64,000 nucleotides of DNA from Sulfuritalea sp. (lineage in GTDB: Bacteria; Pseudomonadota; Gammaproteobacteria; Burkholderiales; Rhodocyclaceae). How positions within the stretch are numbered: the first letter of the stretch is position 1; the number at the start of each line of letters is the position of its first letter. A model generated the notes under the pieces. That model was given only the letters and a program-made list of their open reading frames with translations. It made no database searches and was not told where the DNA came from. The translations under genes and the position numbers were made by a program. This document shows, piece after piece, positions 46,478 to 55,115 of this stretch. The DNA is taken from assembly GCA_016716965.1 (NCBI GenBank), contig JADJUP010000053.1:62001-126000 (forward strand). Reading direction: 5' to 3'.

Positions 46478-47131
46478 ATGCACATGATCCGAAACGCTGT
46501 GCGGTGCGGAATGCTGGTGGCCATACTAAATGCATCGGCGACTGCAATGGCGCAGGAAAAGGTCTATGGCGGCATCGGTGTCGGACCGTCAAGAACGTAC
46601 ATTCCTTCGAATGCCCTGGGCATCACCGGCGCGACGGCAAGTGAGTTGCAACGAAGCGAAAACAGCACCGGCGCCAAGATATTTGCCGGCTATAAGGCCA
46701 ATCCGAACATGGCCGTCGAGGTTGGCTACGTAGATCTCGGCAAGTCCCGCGCAACACGAAACATGACCGCGCCCGGAACCGGAAGCATTGGCATTGATTC
46801 GAGGAATACCGGCTGGTTTGTTGACCTGGTAGGCATGATGCCCACAGGCATCAGCGATGTTTCTGTGATCGGAAAACTGGGCGGTGTCGCGACGGAAACC
46901 GGCAAGCAATTGTCCACCACCGGGGCTGTAGGCCTTGCTCCAGGTAGTCCATCGACATTCCAGGAGCGCGAGTTGAACTGGAAATTCGGGGCGGGGGCAC
47001 AATACGACTTCAGCAAGACCATGGCAGCCCGTGGCGAGTGGGAACGTTACCGTCGCATGGGCAAGGATACGGGCGTAGGCGAAAGCGAAGCCGACTTGTT
47101 TTCACTGAACCTGCTGATCCGGTTTCACTAG
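46478..47131 (+). CDS. OmpA-like beta-barrel outer membrane protein
   Basis: 217 residues from ATG 46478, with GGAG at 46467. The signal peptide has cleavage after TAMAQ (near residue 25). Then come alternating amphipathic strands (VYGGIGVGPSRTYI, GAKIFAGYKANPNMAVEVGYVDLG, ELNWKFGAGAQYDFSKTMAARGEWERYRRMG) and a C terminus FSLNLLIRFH with the terminal aromatic pattern of barrel proteins. This is an eight-stranded OmpA/OmpW-type barrel without a peptidoglycan-binding domain. Function unknown. It ends 37 bp from the convergent gspN. Confidence 0.82.
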   Translation: MHMIRNAVRCGMLVAILNASATAMAQEKVYGGIGVGPSRTYIPSNALGITGATASELQRSENSTGAKIFAGYKANPNMAVEVGYVDLGKSRATRNMTAPGTGSIGIDSRNTGWFVDLVGMMPTGISDVSVIGKLGGVATETGKQLSTTGAVGLAPGSPSTFQERELNWKFGAGAQYDFSKTMAARGEWERYRRMGKDTGVGESEADLFSLNLLIRFH

Positions 47132-47168
47132 AAGAGAACGCGGAACTTCATCCAGAACATGGTTAAGC

Positions 47169-47909
47169 CTAGCGTGGTCCTGGAAAAATGAAGCTGTTTG
47201 CACCATCCGGTTGCGCGATGGCGCCAAACAGTTGACGGACATCGTCGCCAACTTCCGCACCCATCGTCGCCCGGCCGACAATACGCGGTTTCTGTCCTGG
47301 CGATTTCTCGAACGTCCCTTGAAGCATTAGCGGCCCCGACGGTGTCGTTAGTTGCCCGTGGATGTGACCACCGGGACGGATCTCGATGTCCATAAGGTAG
47401 TCCCCCAGCAAGCTGCCGGCCCTGCCTGCGCACAAATTGTCGATCTGGATACGCCCCTTCCCCGCGCATTGGCCCGAATCCCATCCGCAGGAAACCGATG
47501 ACACGGTGATTGCCAGCCGGCCCGTGGGTTGCCATGGGTCGGCTATATGCTTCGGCAACAGACCGGTTGGCAGCGTCGATAACCGAAACTCCAGACTTCG
47601 GGCCGTCCAGCCGTCAAGCGACGGATGGATCGTCCCGGCGGCACGCCCATCATGATCCAGCACCAGATGGACCCCGGAATCGCGACTGACTCGCCACACA
47701 TAGGAAATCACGCCGGCCGGCAACCATCCATCATTCGACTTCATGAATATCCGGCATGAGCCTGCGGCCCAAAGCCAACCAGTGCAGCCGGCCGCTTTGA
47801 TTGGATTCGAGGAAGGTACCAAACGCTCCAGGATCGCGGCTGGCGCGGACAACACAAGAAACACCAAAGTCAGGACAAAGGTGATTGCAATACCAAGACG
47901 AAGCCGCAT
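47169..47909 (-). CDS. gspN: Type II secretion system protein GspN
   Basis: 246 residues. One N-terminal membrane helix (about 5-27) precedes a periplasmic domain rich in short beta strands (WTARSLEFRLSTLPTGLLP, PLMLQGTFEKSPGQKPRIVGRATMG), as in GspN. GspN is an accessory inner membrane protein present in only some T2SS. It is the last gene of the operon, 3 bp after gspM. Confidence 0.8.
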   Translation of the reverse strand: MRLRLGIAITFVLTLVFLVLSAPAAILERLVPSSNPIKAAGCTGWLWAAGSCRIFMKSNDGWLPAGVISYVWRVSRDSGVHLVLDHDGRAAGTIHPSLDGWTARSLEFRLSTLPTGLLPKHIADPWQPTGRLAITVSSVSCGWDSGQCAGKGRIQIDNLCAGRAGSLLGDYLMDIEIRPGGHIHGQLTTPSGPLMLQGTFEKSPGQKPRIVGRATMGAEVGDDVRQLFGAIAQPDGANSFIFPGPR

Positions 47910-47912
47910 CGG

Positions 47913-48422
47913 CTAGCGAATTTCCGGCAATGCCAAGATCGCTTCTATCTTTACCATGCCCGCTTGCCCGGTCGGCTCGATCGATGCTCGCAAAACCTGA
48001 GCACCATAGTCGGCGTGGGTTTTCGCAAGCCAGGCAACCCATGCATCGAACTCGGCATTTCCTGACAGCCGAACCTTGCCTTGCGCATCAGGCAACACGG
48101 CCAGGCCGGCAACGCCAGCGCCCCGCAATCCGTCGGCGAACGCGGTAAGCGCCTTCTCCGCACCGATCGGGCGAATTGCTATCCCCTGCGCCTTGGCAGC
48201 CAGCATTGACGCAGCGGCCTGTCGCATTGCATCGTTATGCGTTTGCAGTTCGGCAATCAAAACCGCGTAACGGGCTCTCGCGTGGTGCGCGGACCACAGC
48301 AGTTGAACCCAGATCGCACCGGCGATGGTGACAAGCATTATCGCCAGGGCGACACGCTCGCGGCCGGTCCGCTTGTCCAGGGCTCGCTCCCATTGGCGCC
48401 GCAGCGTCTCCACGAGTTTCAT
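47913..48422 (-). CDS. gspM: Type II secretion system protein GspM
   Basis: 169 residues. A short cytoplasmic tail (MKLVETLRRQWERALDKR) leads into a membrane helix at about 24-45 and a ferredoxin-like periplasmic domain. It partners GspL in the inner membrane platform. It overlaps gspL by 4 bp. Confidence 0.85.
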   Translation of the reverse strand: MKLVETLRRQWERALDKRTGRERVALAIMLVTIAGAIWVQLLWSAHHARARYAVLIAELQTHNDAMRQAAASMLAAKAQGIAIRPIGAEKALTAFADGLRGAGVAGLAVLPDAQGKVRLSGNAEFDAWVAWLAKTHADYGAQVLRASIEPTGQAGMVKIEAILALPEIR

Positions 48423-49621
48423 CGCACCGACATCCTCAATTTGTACTCGCTGCCCGCTGAGTCTCGTCGCAATACGGTGGCATCCATGTCGTAGCCGCGT
48501 GCGCGCAAACGTGAAGCCATGCCAGGCGCGGCACCCTCCGGCAGCATGGCCACGAGTTCCAAAACCGAGCGATCGAAGAGAATGCGGCGGGGTTGAACTC
48601 CCGCAGGAAGTTCCTCGCTGATCGTCGCGAGCATCGCCAGCATGTCGCCGCTTCCTACCCTGCCACGCAGACGCAATGCAGAATCCACCTCGCGCTGCAT
48701 CTGAACGCGCGCATCAAGCAGTGGTGCCTTGCTTTCAGGAAAAGTCTGGCGATAGATCGCGACACTCTCCTCCCGAAGTACCGATGCCCGGTACGCCAGC
48801 CATGCCCAGTCCGCCAGGGAGAGCATGGTATGTCCAAGGGCCAGCGCGGCAAGTGCAATTAACGCGACGCGCGACCTGCGGCCAGCCGCTTCAGATGCAC
48901 CTGTTGGGGCAAATTGACCGGTGAGAAGGTTATTGGCACCTGCGGTCGACGCTGCCAGAGGATCAAAACTGGTTCCGGCAACCACCGGCAGGCCCAGTAC
49001 AGACGCCCATCCATCAATGGTCGCTGCCTTCCCGGCCGGAAGCCTGACAACAAGTCGCGTCGGCAACTTTCCGTGAGCCCGCGCAACGGCAATAGCCAGC
49101 GCTTCCGGGGGGGCCGTCCCTGGCCAATCGATCGCCAGCCCGCTTTGCGAGCCCATTCGCAAGAATGTGGATTCCCCATAACGACAAATTATCCATTCAC
49201 CGTCCGCCGGCGCCGACAATTGCATATCGACAAACAGCCTGTCCAGTTTGCGGCCGGCGGCACGAACGGCTTCGGTGATTTCTCCCAGCCGTGCCTTGCC
49301 TATCGCAATTGCGGATCCGGCTTCCTTCGAAAGGACAATGTGCATCGTCTCCGGCGGCTGGATGAGCTTATCTTCCAGTGCGTAGGCAATGATCCGCGAG
49401 GCATCACGTCCCATTTTCTCCGGGAGGCTGATCGAGAGCCAGGAAACCTGGTCGGCGGTAACCACGGCCTCGCATTCGTCGGCCGCAGGCCATTGACTGG
49501 GAATTCCACTCCCCCGGCCAATGACGCGAAAATCTCTCGCGAGCAGAGTCCAGGAACAGCCAGCCTCCTCACCCGGCCATTCGCGCGGCAGATAGAGGCG
49601 AAGAATGCGTTCGGCTTTCAT
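48419..49621 (-). CDS. gspL: Type II secretion system protein GspL
   Basis: 400 residues. The cytoplasmic actin-like domain (about 1-245; IIAYALEDKLIQPPETMHIVLSKEAG matches GspL) binds the ATPase GspE. A membrane helix lies near 252-275, and the periplasmic ferredoxin-like domain is at the end. It links ATP hydrolysis to the pseudopilus. It overlaps gspK and gspM by 4 bp each. Confidence 0.88.
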   Translation of the reverse strand: MKAERILRLYLPREWPGEEAGCSWTLLARDFRVIGRGSGIPSQWPAADECEAVVTADQVSWLSISLPEKMGRDASRIIAYALEDKLIQPPETMHIVLSKEAGSAIAIGKARLGEITEAVRAAGRKLDRLFVDMQLSAPADGEWIICRYGESTFLRMGSQSGLAIDWPGTAPPEALAIAVARAHGKLPTRLVVRLPAGKAATIDGWASVLGLPVVAGTSFDPLAASTAGANNLLTGQFAPTGASEAAGRRSRVALIALAALALGHTMLSLADWAWLAYRASVLREESVAIYRQTFPESKAPLLDARVQMQREVDSALRLRGRVGSGDMLAMLATISEELPAGVQPRRILFDRSVLELVAMLPEGAAPGMASRLRARGYDMDATVLRRDSAGSEYKLRMSVR

Positions 49622-50541
49622 GTATGCCGTAGCCAGACAATCTCGGTGCGCCCTGCGTGGCGCCTGATCATGCAGACGAGTTCGATGGATGAATCCTTGT
49701 ATTTGGCGGCCACATTCGCCTGAAAGTATTGACTGGCCGTCGTCAACAACCCTTCCCGCGTATCGAAAGAGGATTTTTTAAGAGTACCACGGAAGTCCGC
49801 GAGGTCCCGGAACGGCAGGCGCTCCCGCCTGCTGGTCACCGCATCAAGATCGCTGTCCGAGTATGTTTGCTGCAAAGCCGCCAGCACCTCGCGCGGCGCA
49901 GTATTCACGTTGATGGCGGAGAATTCAGGCAACGCGGTAACGAAGGGACGAAGTTTCTCGATGACATCGGGCGAAAATCCTCGTACCAGACGCAATTCAT
50001 CCACGTGGGACAACATGGCGTTTGCTGCGCGATACGGTGAACGCAGCGACAGATAGAAGTCATCCTCGGCTCCCCCCGTCGAGGATGTCTCGCCATCGCT
50101 ATCCATCCAGTCCTGTAGCGCGAATGCAAGTTCGACCGACAATCCGAGGCTCTCCAGCAATCGTTGCATGACTTCGAACTGGAAAGGATCGGCCTTCCCG
50201 TTTCGCACCAGGTTGTTCAGATTCCATCGCCCTTGCTGGTCTTCGAGAAAGCCGCCAAGCTCTCCTTCATCGATCGGTATCAAGGGAATTTTTTGTGTCC
50301 AGGATTCGCCCAGATGATCGATCGCGCTCGTGCGCGCGTCCTCGGCGAGGATCGCCTGCGCCCAATCGGTGCCACTGCGTGCCAGGCCGATCAATACGGC
50401 TTTCTCGCGTTGCATGCCAATATCCGCAATCCACAGTTCCTGCCGCCAGAGGATCGACGATGCCAAAGTTGCGACGATCGCAACGACCAGCAAGGCAAGG
50501 ATCAACGCGGAGCCGGATTGCCTTGGTGCCATCCTGGTCAT
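49618..50541 (-). CDS. gspK: Type II secretion system minor pseudopilin GspK
   Basis: 307 residues. The prepilin-type N terminus is MTRMAPRQSGSALILALLVVAIVATLASSI, with cleavage after Gly and no Glu at +5, as is typical of GspK. The large alpha-helical insertion (LQDWMDSDGETSSTGGAEDDFYLS) holds candidate metal-binding acidic residues. It caps the pseudopilus tip with GspI and GspJ. Confidence 0.92.
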   Translation of the reverse strand: MTRMAPRQSGSALILALLVVAIVATLASSILWRQELWIADIGMQREKAVLIGLARSGTDWAQAILAEDARTSAIDHLGESWTQKIPLIPIDEGELGGFLEDQQGRWNLNNLVRNGKADPFQFEVMQRLLESLGLSVELAFALQDWMDSDGETSSTGGAEDDFYLSLRSPYRAANAMLSHVDELRLVRGFSPDVIEKLRPFVTALPEFSAINVNTAPREVLAALQQTYSDSDLDAVTSRRERLPFRDLADFRGTLKKSSFDTREGLLTTASQYFQANVAAKYKDSSIELVCMIRRHAGRTEIVWLRHT

Positions 50542-51104
50542 CGCACTGCAAACAATCGACTGATGCGCATGCCATCGTCCATTGTCACTTCAACCCGAAT
50601 CGCAAACGGGATCTCGGAGCCACCCGCACGGGGTGGCCATTCCGCAGCCCACCGCCTCGAGGCATCAAGGAAACTGAAGCGAAGCGAACGAACCGAATGC
50701 GCGATTCGGTGCACCTCGGGCACTGTACCTGGCGCCGCATCGAAGACCGGCCACAGGCGAAGTTCCACGAAACCGTCTTTCAAGCGATAGTCGACGTGTC
50801 GCAGGACTTGCCTGCCATCAGCAAAGGTTGCGAGCTCCAGCCATGACTCACCTCCCTTCCATACCGGCTGACGCTCGCCGGATGGCAAGCGAGGACCTCG
50901 GTTGGCGATTTGTCCAACATCATCCTGTAGGCGGCCGAAAAAAAACGAAAGTTCCCTCCAGCGTTCGGCTTCCAGGGATGTTCGATCCCGCGCGCGTAGT
51001 GTCGAATCAAGCGCCCGGTAGGCCAGCAGTGAAAGCAAACCCAGGATCGCGAGCGCTACCAGCACCTCGACCAGAGTCAGCCCGCGGGACCGCTTTACAG
51101 ACAT
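50538..51104 (-). CDS. gspJ: Type II secretion system minor pseudopilin GspJ
   Basis: 188 residues. Prepilin signal MSVKRSRG|LTLVEVLVALAILGLLSLLAYRALDS, then the GspJ landmarks WRELSFFFGRLQDDVGQIANR and LRFSFLDASRRW. It forms the tip complex with GspI and GspK. It overlaps gspK by 4 bp and is 1 bp from gspI. Confidence 0.92.
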   Translation of the reverse strand: MSVKRSRGLTLVEVLVALAILGLLSLLAYRALDSTLRARDRTSLEAERWRELSFFFGRLQDDVGQIANRGPRLPSGERQPVWKGGESWLELATFADGRQVLRHVDYRLKDGFVELRLWPVFDAAPGTVPEVHRIAHSVRSLRFSFLDASRRWAAEWPPRAGGSEIPFAIRVEVTMDDGMRISRLFAVR

Positions 51105-51105
51105 C

Positions 51106-51486
51106 TCAGAACCCTGGACCCGCTATCGAGGTCACCTGCCTCGCCAGCACGGTATCCGGATCGGACTTCGCGGAAACGACGATTTCGATTCGGCGAAAAC
51201 GTGAAAACTGGGTTGGCGCAACAATCTCCCGCCAGCGGAAACTCTGACCAGCCTGATCGATCACTCCTTCGCGAACCCCGACTGCGGGCCAGTACCGCAT
51301 CGCCCTATGCTCTTCGAGCCGATCCTGAACGATCCAGTCCGCCAACAATCTCGCACGGAGTTGCTGAGCAAGGTCGATGCTTCGTGAAGACATTCGTATC
51401 GTCGCTGCAATCGCAATTGCGAGAACCATGAATGCCACCATGACCTCGATGAGTGTGAATCCACCTGCTCGACGCCACGACTTCAT
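51106..51486 (-). CDS. gspI: Type II secretion system minor pseudopilin GspI
   Basis: 126 residues. Prepilin signal MKSWRRAGG|FTLIEVMVAFMVLAIAIAATIRMSS, followed by LLADWIVQDRLEEHRAMRYWPAVGVREG, the typical GspI pattern. It overlaps gspH by 4 bp. It is a tip component and initiates pseudopilus assembly. Confidence 0.92.
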   Translation of the reverse strand: MKSWRRAGGFTLIEVMVAFMVLAIAIAATIRMSSRSIDLAQQLRARLLADWIVQDRLEEHRAMRYWPAVGVREGVIDQAGQSFRWREIVAPTQFSRFRRIEIVVSAKSDPDTVLARQVTSIAGPGF

Positions 51487-51974
51487 TTGATTTCACTCGC
51501 CCGTACCAATTCGACCCTTCCCAGCAACGTGGAACGCAGTTCGAACAGAGTACTTTGCTCACCACCCAAGCGAATTCTGAACAATCGAGGGTCCCGACCG
51601 GAGAGCACGAGTTCGTAAGGTGGATTCTGCAATGCGCCTTCGCTCCAGACCGATGTGATCTTGACCTGCGTGTCGAGTTCTCGCCGGGCAATGGTGCGCT
51701 CGTTCCCGCCTTCCAGTATCGTCAGCGCATACTGGTCCGGACCTGCGCGCCACACGATCGGAGTACGCGCCAATCGGGAACGATCCAGAGCCGACTCGAT
51801 GGTCTGCCCCAACCTGTTGCTTTCGTCTTCGACTGCCACCACCGGACTGATACCAGCCCGCAAACTGGCGACAGCACCGATCAACCCGACTATCAGAAGC
51901 GCCACCAGAACTTCCACCAGGGTAAATCCGCCATCTGCGCCCTGACGGCGAGGATATCCCGGGTTCCGGATCAC
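51483..51974 (-). CDS. gspH: Type II secretion system minor pseudopilin GspH
   Basis: 163 residues. Prepilin signal GADGG|FTLVEVLVALLIVGLIGAVASLRAG, with the beta-rich C-terminal domain expected for GspH. It links the major pseudopilin shaft to the tip. It lies 9 bp after gspG. Confidence 0.9.
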   Translation of the reverse strand: MIRNPGYPRRQGADGGFTLVEVLVALLIVGLIGAVASLRAGISPVVAVEDESNRLGQTIESALDRSRLARTPIVWRAGPDQYALTILEGGNERTIARRELDTQVKITSVWSEGALQNPPYELVLSGRDPRLFRIRLGGEQSTLFELRSTLLGRVELVRASEIK

Positions 51975-51983
51975 ATCGTCAGC

Positions 51984-52439
51984 CTATATGGCCCAGGAAC
52001 CTATGTCGGCATCGGTTCCTTCGCCACCGGGCATGCCATCGGCTCCATAGCTGAATACGTCGATCTCGCCACGCACCCCGGGATTGAGATATTGATAGGG
52101 TTTGCCCCATGGATCCGCAGGCAAACGTTCGACGTATCCGCCGGCTTTCCATCCATCCGGAACCGGTGGCAGTTCCGGCTTGGCGACCAATGCCGCCAGA
52201 CCTTGCTCGGAAGTCGGATAACGCTTGTTGTCCAGTCGGTACAGCTTCAGCGCCTGGGACAGTGTTGCGATATCCTGCCTGGCCGCCATGACACGCGCCT
52301 CGTCGGGACGGCTCATCACCTTGGGGATGACCAAAGCCGCCAGCACGCCAAGGATGACAATTACCACCATGATTTCTATGAGAGTGAAGCCACTCTGGTT
52401 GGCAGGCGCTAGTTCGCGTCCGGGCTGATCATATGACAA
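51984..52439 (-). CDS. gspG: Type II secretion system major pseudopilin GspG
   Basis: 151 residues if TTG 52439 starts it; GGAG lies about 10 bases before, and no ATG fits. A longer frame to 52475 would run inside gspF. Prepilin signal ANQSG|FTLIEIMVVIVILGVLAALVIPKV, then the GspG landmarks YRLDNKRYPTSEQGLAALV and DPWGKPYQYLNPG with the calcium-site loop FSYGADGMPGGEGTDADIGSW. It forms the pseudopilus shaft. It overlaps gspF by 11 bp. Confidence 0.93.
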   Translation of the reverse strand: MSYDQPGRELAPANQSGFTLIEIMVVIVILGVLAALVIPKVMSRPDEARVMAARQDIATLSQALKLYRLDNKRYPTSEQGLAALVAKPELPPVPDGWKAGGYVERLPADPWGKPYQYLNPGVRGEIDVFSYGADGMPGGEGTDADIGSWAI

Positions 52440-53640
52440 GTTGATTGATCTCCATGATGGGCATGAGGATTGCAAGAACGATCAGGATAACAAGCAAACC
52501 CATGGCTACGATGAGCGCGGGCTCGAATACGGCAACCCCCAGGGCGGTAAAGTGGTCAAGTTCCTTCTGCTGCTGCTCCGCGGCCCGCCGCAGCATCGCC
52601 GCCAGAGCACCGCTGGACTCGCCACTGGCGATCAGGTGAATCATCATCGGGGGAAACACCTTTTCTGCACCAAGAGATCGAGCAATTGGCGCTCCCTCCC
52701 GGATTCTTTCGATGGCTCGTCCAACCGCCTCACTGATCCGCAGGTTGCGTAGCGTCTTTCTTGCGGCGGTCAGCGCTTCAAGCAAAGGAACATTGCTGCC
52801 GAGAAGGATGGCGAGCGTTGCCGAAAATTTCGCGCTATCCGAGCTTCTCAACAAATTGCCAAGGAGTGGAAGTTCAAGCAGCGCCGCATGCAAGCGAAAA
52901 CGGACATTGCGATATTGCATTGCCCGCTGCCAAACCAACGGGACGACAACAGCCAGGGCGAGAAGTATCCAGCCGTAATGACGAATCAGGCTGCTGACCG
53001 CGATCAGCCCGCGGGTCAACCATGGCAAGGCCTGTTTGCCATGCGCGAAAACTGCGACAACCGTCGGCACCACATACACCATCAGGCCGATCACAATGGC
53101 CACCGCGACGACGGATACAAGTGTCGGATAGGCCAGTGCCTGCACCAGCCGCCGACGCGCTTCATAACGGGCCTCGAGATAGTCTGCAAGGCGTTCAAGT
53201 ACGGTTCCAAGATCGCCTGTCTTCTCGCCAGCCTTGACCATCGCGATATAAATTTCCGGAAATACGCCGGCAAATCGCTCCAAGCCCGAGGAAAGCGGAT
53301 GGCCGGCCTGAATCTCGGCCCGCACTCCAACCAGAACCTCCCGCGCCGAATCGTCATCCACTTGCTCGACGAGTGCATTCAGCGTCTCTTCCAGCGACAT
53401 GCCGGACACAAGCAGAATCGACCACCTTCGCGTCAGCAGAACCAGCGCGGCATTGCCCAGGCGAGCGCCCCGCCATGTAGTGCCTGCCTCAAGGGATCGA
53501 TCGGATGTCGAGGTTACCGATGCAGGAAACAGGTTTTGCCCGCGCAGCAGCATGCGCGCGTGGCGACCACTCTCGGCTTCGATGATGCCGCGAAGCTCAT
53601 GACCGGCGAGATCGGTAGCCGTGTACCTGTAAACAGCCAT
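52429..53640 (-). CDS. gspF: Type II secretion system inner membrane protein GspF
   Basis: 403 residues with two repeats of the GspF domain (about 70-195 and 272-395) and three membrane helices (near 165-190, 218-238 and 373-395). Landmarks are VYRYTATDLAGHELRGIIEAES, FPEIYIAMVKAGEKTGDLGTVLERLADYLE and FPPMMIHLIASGESSGALAAML. It is the polytopic platform protein and contacts GspE. Its ATG overlaps the gspE stop by one base (TAATG). Confidence 0.94.
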   Translation of the reverse strand: MAVYRYTATDLAGHELRGIIEAESGRHARMLLRGQNLFPASVTSTSDRSLEAGTTWRGARLGNAALVLLTRRWSILLVSGMSLEETLNALVEQVDDDSAREVLVGVRAEIQAGHPLSSGLERFAGVFPEIYIAMVKAGEKTGDLGTVLERLADYLEARYEARRRLVQALAYPTLVSVVAVAIVIGLMVYVVPTVVAVFAHGKQALPWLTRGLIAVSSLIRHYGWILLALAVVVPLVWQRAMQYRNVRFRLHAALLELPLLGNLLRSSDSAKFSATLAILLGSNVPLLEALTAARKTLRNLRISEAVGRAIERIREGAPIARSLGAEKVFPPMMIHLIASGESSGALAAMLRRAAEQQQKELDHFTALGVAVFEPALIVAMGLLVILIVLAILMPIMEINQLVI

Positions 53641-55115
53641 TATCCCCGGATGACGCGCAGAACTTCTTCAAGCGAGGTTTCGCCCGAGGCGACCCAGCGC
53701 CGGGCGTCAGCACGCAATGTATGGAGTTGCCCGGCTACGGCTTTCTCGCGAATCACCTGTTCGGCGGCACCGTCATGGATGAGCGCTCGAATAGACGGAT
53801 CCAGCTCGAACACCTCGAAAATGCCCGCCCGCCCGCTGTAGCCGGTCTGACCGCATTCAATGCAACCCGATGGACGATAAAGAACCTTCGGCATATCCCA
53901 TTCCGGAAACAACTCGCGTTCACGCGGCCCGGACGGATATGCTTCGCGGCAGGTCGAACACAGACGCCGAACCAGCCGCTGCGCCAGAACGCCGCTCAGG
54001 CTCGATGCGAGCAAAAACGGCTCGATCCCCATGTCCACCAGCCGGGTAACCGCGCTTACAGAATCGTTGGTATGCAGGGTCGCCAGGACGAGGTGTCCGG
54101 TCAGGCTGGCCTGAACCGCAATCTGCGCAGTCTCGATGTCGCGGATCTCGCCAATCATGATGACATCCGGATCTTGTCGAAGGATGGCCCGCAACGCCTT
54201 GGAAAACGTCAGGTCCGTGCGCGGATTGACTTGTATCTGGCCGATGCCGGCAAGCTCGTACTCGACCGGATCCTCTACCGTCATTATGTTCAATGCCTGC
54301 GAATTGAGTCGTCCAATCGCCGCATACAACGTTGTCGTTTTCCCGGATCCGGTCGGGCCTGTGACGAGTACGATCCCATGCGGCTGATGCACCAGGCGAT
54401 CGACTCGCTCGCGGACCGGAAGGTCCATACCAAGCGCCCCAAGATTCAGCTGCTCCGGATCCTTGTCCAGAAGACGAAGCACCACCCGTTCGCCGTGATT
54501 GGTCGGAACCGACGAAACCCGAATATCTATCGGTCGCCCGGCAATCCTGATCGTTATCCGGCCATCCTGCGGCATGCGCCGTTCCGCGATGTCGAGATTC
54601 GCCATGATCTTGATGCGCGAAACCATCGCGGCATGAAGCGCACGACGGGGAGATATGACGTTGCGCAGGGTTCCATCCTGACGAAATCGGACCACGGACG
54701 TCTGCTCGAAAGGCTCGATGTGAATGTCTGATGCCTTTGCCTTGACCGCCTGCGTCAGAATGACATTGATCATCCGGATGATTGGCGCGTCGTTCTGCTC
54801 ATCGAGCAGGTCCTCGGTCTTCGGAAGGTCTTGCAGCAGTTGGGAAAGATCTAGGTCACCACCAATGTCGTCGGCAACCGACGCGGCAGTTTCAGTAGCG
54901 GCACTGTAGATCTCAGCCAAACGCCGATCATATTCGGCGGATGTGGCCATGGCGATCGTGGTCGGGACGGCAACCATTCTCTTTGCCTCGGCCAACGCCT
55001 CGAGCGAGGCTTCCTCCCGCACCATCAATTGCGCCTGCCCACCCTTGACGGCTAACAGCATAACCCCCTGCGACTTCGCGAACGCATAGGGGAACCTGGC
55101 CGGCAGGTCGATCAT
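53640..55115 (-). CDS. gspE: Type II secretion system ATPase GspE
   Basis: 491 residues. The N2 domain comes first. The core then has Walker A GPTGSGKTTTLYAAI (near 254), an Asp box, Walker B DPDVIMIGEIRD (near 313) and the His box ATLHTNDS (near 345). A tetracysteine zinc subdomain follows (CSTC near 396 and CIEC near 425). It powers pseudopilus assembly. It overlaps gspD by 4 bp. Confidence 0.95.
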   Translation of the reverse strand: MIDLPARFPYAFAKSQGVMLLAVKGGQAQLMVREEASLEALAEAKRMVAVPTTIAMATSAEYDRRLAEIYSAATETAASVADDIGGDLDLSQLLQDLPKTEDLLDEQNDAPIIRMINVILTQAVKAKASDIHIEPFEQTSVVRFRQDGTLRNVISPRRALHAAMVSRIKIMANLDIAERRMPQDGRITIRIAGRPIDIRVSSVPTNHGERVVLRLLDKDPEQLNLGALGMDLPVRERVDRLVHQPHGIVLVTGPTGSGKTTTLYAAIGRLNSQALNIMTVEDPVEYELAGIGQIQVNPRTDLTFSKALRAILRQDPDVIMIGEIRDIETAQIAVQASLTGHLVLATLHTNDSVSAVTRLVDMGIEPFLLASSLSGVLAQRLVRRLCSTCREAYPSGPRERELFPEWDMPKVLYRPSGCIECGQTGYSGRAGIFEVFELDPSIRALIHDGAAEQVIREKAVAGQLHTLRADARRWVASGETSLEEVLRVIRG